From assembly GCA_934183045.1 (NCBI GenBank), contig CAKPRW010000010.1:1-27317 (forward strand): a stretch of 27,317 bases of DNA. Reading direction: 5' to 3'. The notes under the pieces are model-generated. The model was not told the DNA's origin, ran no database searches, and was given only the letters and a program-made list of their open reading frames with translations. The translations under genes and the position numbers were made by a program. Below, in pieces: positions 23,180-27,317 of this stretch (position 1 is the first letter of the stretch; each line of letters starts with the position of its first letter). Source of the DNA: an uncultured Clostridia bacterium (GTDB lineage Bacteria > Bacillota > Clostridia > TANB77 > CAG-508).

Positions 23180-25417
23180 CTAAATTTTTTCATGTATTGT
23201 TCTATTTATTACATCTAGTTGTTGTTCTCTTGTTAATTTTGTAAAGTTTACAGCATATCCAGATACTCTTATTGTTAATTGAGGGTATTTTTCTGGATGT
23301 TCCATTGCGTCTTCTAATAAACTTCTATCAAATACATTTACATTTATATGATGACCTGTTTGTGAAAAATATCCGTCCAACATATTTACTAAATTATTAA
23401 TTCTTTCATCCTCTGTTTTTCCAAGTGTTCCTGGTGTTATTGAGAATGTATAAGATATTCCATCTTCTGCAGAATCGAATGGCAATTTTGCAATAGAGTT
23501 CATTACAGCTAAAGCTCCATTAGTATCTCTTCCATGTAATGGATTTGCTCCTGGTCCAAATGGAGCACCGGCTTTTCTTCCATCAGGTGTATTTCCAGTT
23601 GCCTTACCATATACAACATTTGATGTTATTGTTAAAATTGATAATGTGTGTGTAGAATTTCTATAAGTTTGATGTTTTCTTAGTTTATTCATAAATGTTT
23701 TTACAATATTAACTGCAATTTGATCTACAGCATCATCATCGTTTCCGAATTTAGGGAAATCTCCTTCTATTTCATAATCAGTTGCTAAACCGTTTTCATC
23801 TCTAATTACTTTTACTTTTGCATATTTAATTGCAGATAAAGAGTCAGCAACTACTGATAATCCAGCAATTCCACAAGCCATTGTTCTATATATTTTTCTA
23901 TCATGTAATGCCATTTCAATAGCTTCGTAAGAATATTTGTCATGCATATAGTGAATTGCATTTAAAGCTTTTATATATATTTTAGCCACATAATCCATCA
24001 TTTGATCAAATTTTTCAACAACTTCATCATAATCTAAATATTCAGAAGTTATTGGTTCATATTTAGGAGTAACTTGTTTTCCAGTTTTTTCGTCTTTACC
24101 TCCATTAATTGCATATAATAGAGTTTTTGCAAGGTTTGCTCTAGCACCAAAGAATTGCATTTGTTTACCTATTTTCATTGGAGAAACACAACAAGCAATT
24201 CCATAATCATCTCCAAGAGTGATTCTCATTAAATCATCATTTTCATATTGAATAGATGATGTTTTTATTGACAAGTCTGTAGTAAATCTTTTAAATCCTT
24301 CAGGTAATCTTGTTGACCAAAGAACTGTTAAGTTTGGTTCTGGTGCAGGCCCTAAATTTTCTAAAGTATGCAAGATTCTAAATGAATTTTTTGTAACTAA
24401 TGTTCTACCATCTATACCCATTCCACCAATACTTTCTGTTACCCAAACAGGATCTCCACTGAATAATTCATTATATTCTGGAGTTCTTAAGAAACGTACT
24501 AATCTTAATTTCATTACAAAATGATCCATTATTTCTTGAGCTTCTTCTTCGCTAATAATTCCATTTTTTAGATCTCTTTCAAAATATATATCTAAGAAAG
24601 TAGATGTTCTACCAATACTCATTGCAGCACCATTTTGATCTTTTATAGCTCCTAAATATCCAAAATATAACCATTGTACAGCTTCTTTTGCATTTGATGC
24701 TGGTTTAGAAATATCAAATCCATATTTTGAAGCCATAAGTTTTAATGCATTTAAAGCTTTTATTTGTTCACTTATTTCTTCTCTTTCACGAATTACACTT
24801 TCTGTCAATTCGTCCACATTTAATACATCTAATTCACTTTTCTTTTCTTCTATTAAAATATCAACACCATATAAAGCTACTCTTCTGTAATCTCCAATTA
24901 TTCTTCCACGTCCATAACCGTCTGGAAGTCCAGTAATTAAATGAGAACTTCTTGCTGCTCTAATATCTGGTGTGTATACATCGAAAACACCATCATTATG
25001 TGTTTTTCTATATTTATGAAATACTTCTTCTACTTCATCATCAACTTTTCTACCATAAGCTTCGCAAGATTTTTCTACAATTCTAATTCCACCAAATGGC
25101 ATAATTGCTCTTTTTAAAGGAGCATCTGTTTGAAGACCTACAATATCTTCTAAATCTTTATCGATATAACCTGCTTCATGACTAGATACAGTAGAAACAG
25201 TTTTTGTATCTATATCTAAAACTGAACCTTCTGACTCTTTTTCCTTTTTATACAATTCTAGGACTTCATCCCATAATTTTTTTGTTTTTTCTGTTGTTCC
25301 TGTTAAAAAAGAACTGTCTCCTTCATAAGGTGTATAGTTTCTTTGAATAAAATCTCTTACATTAATCTCTGATTCCCAATCACCTTTTTTAAAATCATTC
25401 CATTGATTAAACTTCAT
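23180..25417 (-). CDS. pflB: Pyruvate formate-lyase (formate C-acetyltransferase)
   Basis: A 745-aa glycyl-radical enzyme converting pyruvate and CoA to acetyl-CoA and formate, central to mixed-acid fermentation in anaerobes. The adjacent active-site cysteines are in G-I-A-C-C-V-S-P-M near residue 407. The glycyl radical loop R-V-S-G-Y-A-V lies near residue 720, followed by N-F-T-K-L-T-R-E-Q-Q-L-D-V-I. Length matches the family (about 750). The start at 25417 has TATGGAGG upstream. pflA follows. No in-phase CGG in 745 codons, although CGG occurs several times out of phase (as in GAC GGA, TTC GGA, AAC GGT). Confidence 0.98.
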   Translation of the reverse strand: MKFNQWNDFKKGDWESEINVRDFIQRNYTPYEGDSSFLTGTTEKTKKLWDEVLELYKKEKESEGSVLDIDTKTVSTVSSHEAGYIDKDLEDIVGLQTDAPLKRAIMPFGGIRIVEKSCEAYGRKVDDEVEEVFHKYRKTHNDGVFDVYTPDIRAARSSHLITGLPDGYGRGRIIGDYRRVALYGVDILIEEKKSELDVLNVDELTESVIREREEISEQIKALNALKLMASKYGFDISKPASNAKEAVQWLYFGYLGAIKDQNGAAMSIGRTSTFLDIYFERDLKNGIISEEEAQEIMDHFVMKLRLVRFLRTPEYNELFSGDPVWVTESIGGMGIDGRTLVTKNSFRILHTLENLGPAPEPNLTVLWSTRLPEGFKRFTTDLSIKTSSIQYENDDLMRITLGDDYGIACCVSPMKIGKQMQFFGARANLAKTLLYAINGGKDEKTGKQVTPKYEPITSEYLDYDEVVEKFDQMMDYVAKIYIKALNAIHYMHDKYSYEAIEMALHDRKIYRTMACGIAGLSVVADSLSAIKYAKVKVIRDENGLATDYEIEGDFPKFGNDDDAVDQIAVNIVKTFMNKLRKHQTYRNSTHTLSILTITSNVVYGKATGNTPDGRKAGAPFGPGANPLHGRDTNGALAVMNSIAKLPFDSAEDGISYTFSITPGTLGKTEDERINNLVNMLDGYFSQTGHHINVNVFDRSLLEDAMEHPEKYPQLTIRVSGYAVNFTKLTREQQLDVINRTIHEKI

Positions 25418-25467
25418 ATTTTACCTCCATATATTTGTAAATATTATTAACATTTTTTCCAAATAAT

Positions 25468-25496
25468 ATAATAGCACAACGAAAAAGTTTTAGCAA
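25468..25496 (-). promoter_or_regulatory. Promoter of pflB
   Basis: On the minus strand TTGCTA (25496-25491), a 17-base spacer and TATTAT (25473-25468) stand about 50 bases ahead of the pflB start. Confidence 0.6.
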
Positions 25497-25521
25497 TTAA
25501 AAAAGACAAAAATAAAAAAAC

Positions 25522-25549
25522 AGACTTAATATTTGTAATATCATAGTCT
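25522..25549 (-). terminator. Terminator after the XRE regulator gene
   Basis: AGACT/AGTCT (25522-25526 and 25545-25549) with an inner ATATT/AATAT stem; on the minus strand GTTTTTTTATTTTT follows. Confidence 0.65.
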
Positions 25550-25566
25550 ATTTTTATTATATCTTA

Positions 25567-25890
25567 TTAAGATTCTGCAATTACTTGAGCTATATTATAT
25601 ATTAATTTTTGTTTTTCAGGTGAGCAATTTTTCAATAATTCAGAAAATTCTTTATTTAAATAATTTGTAGAATTGCTAGAAGCTCCATTTAAAAGGTAAC
25701 CTTCTGTAACATCTAACAAACCGCATAATTGGTTTAATCTTTTTAGGTTAATATGTGAATTTCCTCTTTCTACTCTACTTAAGAATGCAACAGAAATATC
25801 TATTTTTTCTGCTAGGTCTTCTTGAGTCATATTCTTTGCAAGTCTTGCTTGTTTTATTCTTTGTCCGATTACATTATAATCCAATGCCAT
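25567..25890 (-). CDS. XRE-family helix-turn-helix regulator
   Basis: A 107-aa cytoplasmic DNA-binding protein. The HTH_3 domain spans about residues 4-62: IGQRIKQARLAKNMTQEDLAEKIDISVAFLSRVERGNSHINLKRLNQLCGLLDV. A short helical C-terminus (KEFSELLKNCSPEKQKLIYNIAQVI) probably dimerises it. The start is ATG 25890, with AAGGAAGGTG upstream; the in-frame ATG at 25929 lacks such a site. It lies upstream of pflB in the same direction, separated by a terminator and the pflB promoter, so it may regulate pfl or the divergent M23 gene, which I infer only from position. Confidence 0.88.
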   Translation of the reverse strand: MALDYNVIGQRIKQARLAKNMTQEDLAEKIDISVAFLSRVERGNSHINLKRLNQLCGLLDVTEGYLLNGASSNSTNYLNKEFSELLKNCSPEKQKLIYNIAQVIAES

Positions 25891-26156
25891 TTTTATCACC
25901 TTCCTTATTTTATATTTGTAATATAGCATTTTATGGTTTAAATTTACAGAAACACAACATACATATTTAACTATGAAGTTAATATAGGCGGTTTCATAAA
26001 ATAAAAATTAACTAATATGATTATTAGTATAATAGAAAAAACGAAAAAAATAAAGTAAAAACTAGGAAAAAGAAGAAAAATATGTATATTTAGCAAGGAA
26101 ATAATAAAAATTTAACTAAAAAATAGTAAAAAAACACCTTAAAAGGTATACATAAT
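25891..26156. other. AT-rich intergenic region between divergent XRE and M23 genes
   Basis: No ORF, tRNA or repeat family is seen in this region. A 12-base dyad, ACCTT-AA-AAGGT (26136-26147), sits ten bases ahead of the -35 of the M23 gene and could be an operator. The left part presumably holds the XRE promoter, which I could not assign. Confidence 0.4.
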
Positions 26157-26185
26157 TTGATTTTTGGCAAAATATATAGTATAAT
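26157..26185 (+). promoter_or_regulatory. Promoter of the M23 peptidase gene
   Basis: TTGATT (26157-26162), a 17-base spacer and a perfect TATAAT (26180-26185). Confidence 0.65.
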
Positions 26186-26221
26186 AGAGATTAGTCGCGT
26201 AATAAAAAAACTAAAAAAGGA

Positions 26222-27223
26222 GTGTGGATATATATTTTAAGTAAAAGAGTAAAATATTGTACAAAAGAAATTTTGAAATATTTTAACATTATAATAGTAG
26301 CTTTTGGTTTAATAACCGCGATAATATTAATAAAATATAAACCAATATATAAAGTAAGTATTGCCGGAACAGAATTAGTATATACAGACACAAAAAAATC
26401 ATTACAAGAAAGTATAAAAAATGAAATTATTCAAAATGAAAATGTAAATGTTGATTCTGTAGAAATAAAAGATAATCCGGATTACGAATTAAAATTAGTA
26501 AATAGAGATATTGAAACAAGTAATGAACAAATAGTTTCAAGTATGAAAGATAATATTATAGTAACATATAAATATTATGAAATAGCATTAGAAAATGATG
26601 TTATTGAAAAAGTAAACACAATAGACGAAGCAGAAGAGTTAACTAATATATTAAAAGAAGAAAACAAAGAATTGAATTTAACAATTGACGAAAAATATAC
26701 TCAAAATGAAGATGAAGTAAATGTAGCTGATATGGAAATTGCAAAAAAAGAAATTAGTGTAAAAGCTAATCAAGTATTGGAAAAACAAGAAGATACTCAA
26801 ACTGAAGAAAAGCAAGAAGATTCTACACCAACAGTTAATGGTATAAAACTTGCTGTAAAACCAATTACAGGTACTATAACATCAAGATATGGAGTAAGTA
26901 GTAGAATTAGAAAATCTAATCACACAGGATTAGATATTGCAACTTCAACAGGTACACCAATAAAAGTTGTTGCTGATGGTACTATTACTAATGCTAGTTA
27001 TAGTGGATCATACGGAAATTTAGTAAAAGTTAGTCATGGAAATGGTGTAGAAACATGGTATGCACATACTAGTAAAATGTATGTGACTGTTGGACAAAAA
27101 GTAAATGCAGGGGATGTTATAGCAGCAGTAGGTTCAACAGGAAATTCAACAGGTGCTCATTTACATTTAGAAATAAGAATTAATGGTCAACATGTAAACC
27201 CACAAAAATATTTGTATAAATAA
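26222..27223 (+). CDS. Membrane-anchored M23 (LytM) endopeptidase
   Basis: About 333 residues. One membrane helix at about 20-38, a long charged stalk (about 60-210) with EEKQEDS-type repeats, and a C-terminal M23 domain (about 215-330): S-N-H-T-G-L-D-I-A with the first His and Asp, then W-Y-A-H, and N-S-T-G-A-H-L-H-L-E-I with the HxH ligands. All zinc ligands are present, so it probably cuts peptidoglycan peptide bridges outside the membrane. It is the intact counterpart of the spoIVFA M23 domain and carries normal Gly codons where spoIVFA has CGG shift sites. The start is uncertain: the GTG at 26222 overlaps the AAGGAG Shine-Dalgarno (26217-26222), so a non-standard start a few codons downstream (for example ATA 26228 or ATT 26234) is possible. 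Confidence 0.88.
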   Translation: MWIYILSKRVKYCTKEILKYFNIIIVAFGLITAIILIKYKPIYKVSIAGTELVYTDTKKSLQESIKNEIIQNENVNVDSVEIKDNPDYELKLVNRDIETSNEQIVSSMKDNIIVTYKYYEIALENDVIEKVNTIDEAEELTNILKEENKELNLTIDEKYTQNEDEVNVADMEIAKKEISVKANQVLEKQEDTQTEEKQEDSTPTVNGIKLAVKPITGTITSRYGVSSRIRKSNHTGLDIATSTGTPIKVVADGTITNASYSGSYGNLVKVSHGNGVETWYAHTSKMYVTVGQKVNAGDVIAAVGSTGNSTGAHLHLEIRINGQHVNPQKYLYK

Positions 27224-27260
27224 CATTTTATTTTATAAGTAAAAAATAATTATAGGAAAT

Positions 27261-27296
27261 AAACGATACGTTGTATTAATAGGCAATGTGTCGTTT
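27261..27296 (+). terminator. Terminator of the M23 gene
   Basis: AAACGA (27261-27266) pairs with TCGTTT (27291-27296) and the stem extends inward through several pairs including G-T wobbles; T-rich sequence follows. Confidence 0.65.
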
Positions 27297-27317
27297 TATT
27301 TATTTTTATTATATTAA

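Noticed and set aside
1..27317. tRNA genes, CRISPR arrays, IS elements or prophage modules
   Set aside because: No tRNA T-loop pattern in intergenic DNA, no regular repeats with spacers and no complete transposase with terminal repeats were seen. The tRNA needed for the CGG model must lie elsewhere.

Overview
The window is very AT-rich (about three quarters A+T by eye). It carries spoIVFA/spoIVFB, a SpoVD-type PBP, a GerS-like protein, sortase, pyruvate formate-lyase and the MEP isoprenoid genes ispG/ispH. Together these point to an anaerobic, probably uncultured, endospore-forming member of the Clostridia. Most genes use AGA for arginine and A/T-ending codons; one ORF (783-1397, minus) does not.

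Main observation. Every broken reading frame I can find in an otherwise conserved gene breaks at the same codon, CGG. There are five such sites in four genes: two in spoIVFA (2634, 2770), one in aspS (11852), one in an M15 peptidase/peptidoglycan-binding protein (22096) and one in pflA (22896, minus strand). At each, skipping the C (or reading CGGN as one four-base codon) moves translation to the +1 frame, puts glycine (GGA four times, GGT once) where the family has glycine, and restores full length. I searched both strands by hand for CGG. About forty copies lie out of phase on the sense strand of genes. Only six lie in phase: the five break points and one in the atypical 204-aa ORF. CGA and CGT are used normally as arginine. 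I propose that CGG is not a normal arginine codon here but a +1 frameshift codon, unassigned or read by a four-base-decoding tRNA. I know of no described bacterial system like this, but could not search.

Layout. 1-1450: two minus-strand genes, a membrane protein and the atypical ORF. 1553-3513: a tail-anchored small protein, then spoIVFA and spoIVFB, the pro-sigma-K processing pair. 3559-5367: a pilin-like protein with a C-terminal FGE/sulfatase-modifying-factor-like domain. 5629-9206: minD, minE (with a long charged tail), rodA/ftsW and dusB (with a likely premature TAA). 9260-10308: GerS-like protein and a MazF-type toxin with no visible antitoxin. 10466-11401 (minus): HD-GYP protein. 11639-13385: aspS. 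13477-13731: TSCPD protein. 13836-14579: orphan OmpR-type response regulator. 14687-16639: ispG and ispH. 16780-17415: Rpn/PD-(D/E)XK-like protein. 17440-19725 (minus): PBP with PASTA domains. 19948-21622: rsmA and sortase. 21685-22366: M15 + PG-binding protein. 22389-25417 (minus): pflB then pflA. 25567-25890 (minus): XRE regulator. 26222-27223: membrane-anchored M23 peptidase.

The genes cover division-site placement, envelope and spore wall building, isoprenoid precursors for wall lipids, translation and fermentation. I see no rRNA, tRNA, CRISPR, IS element or prophage.
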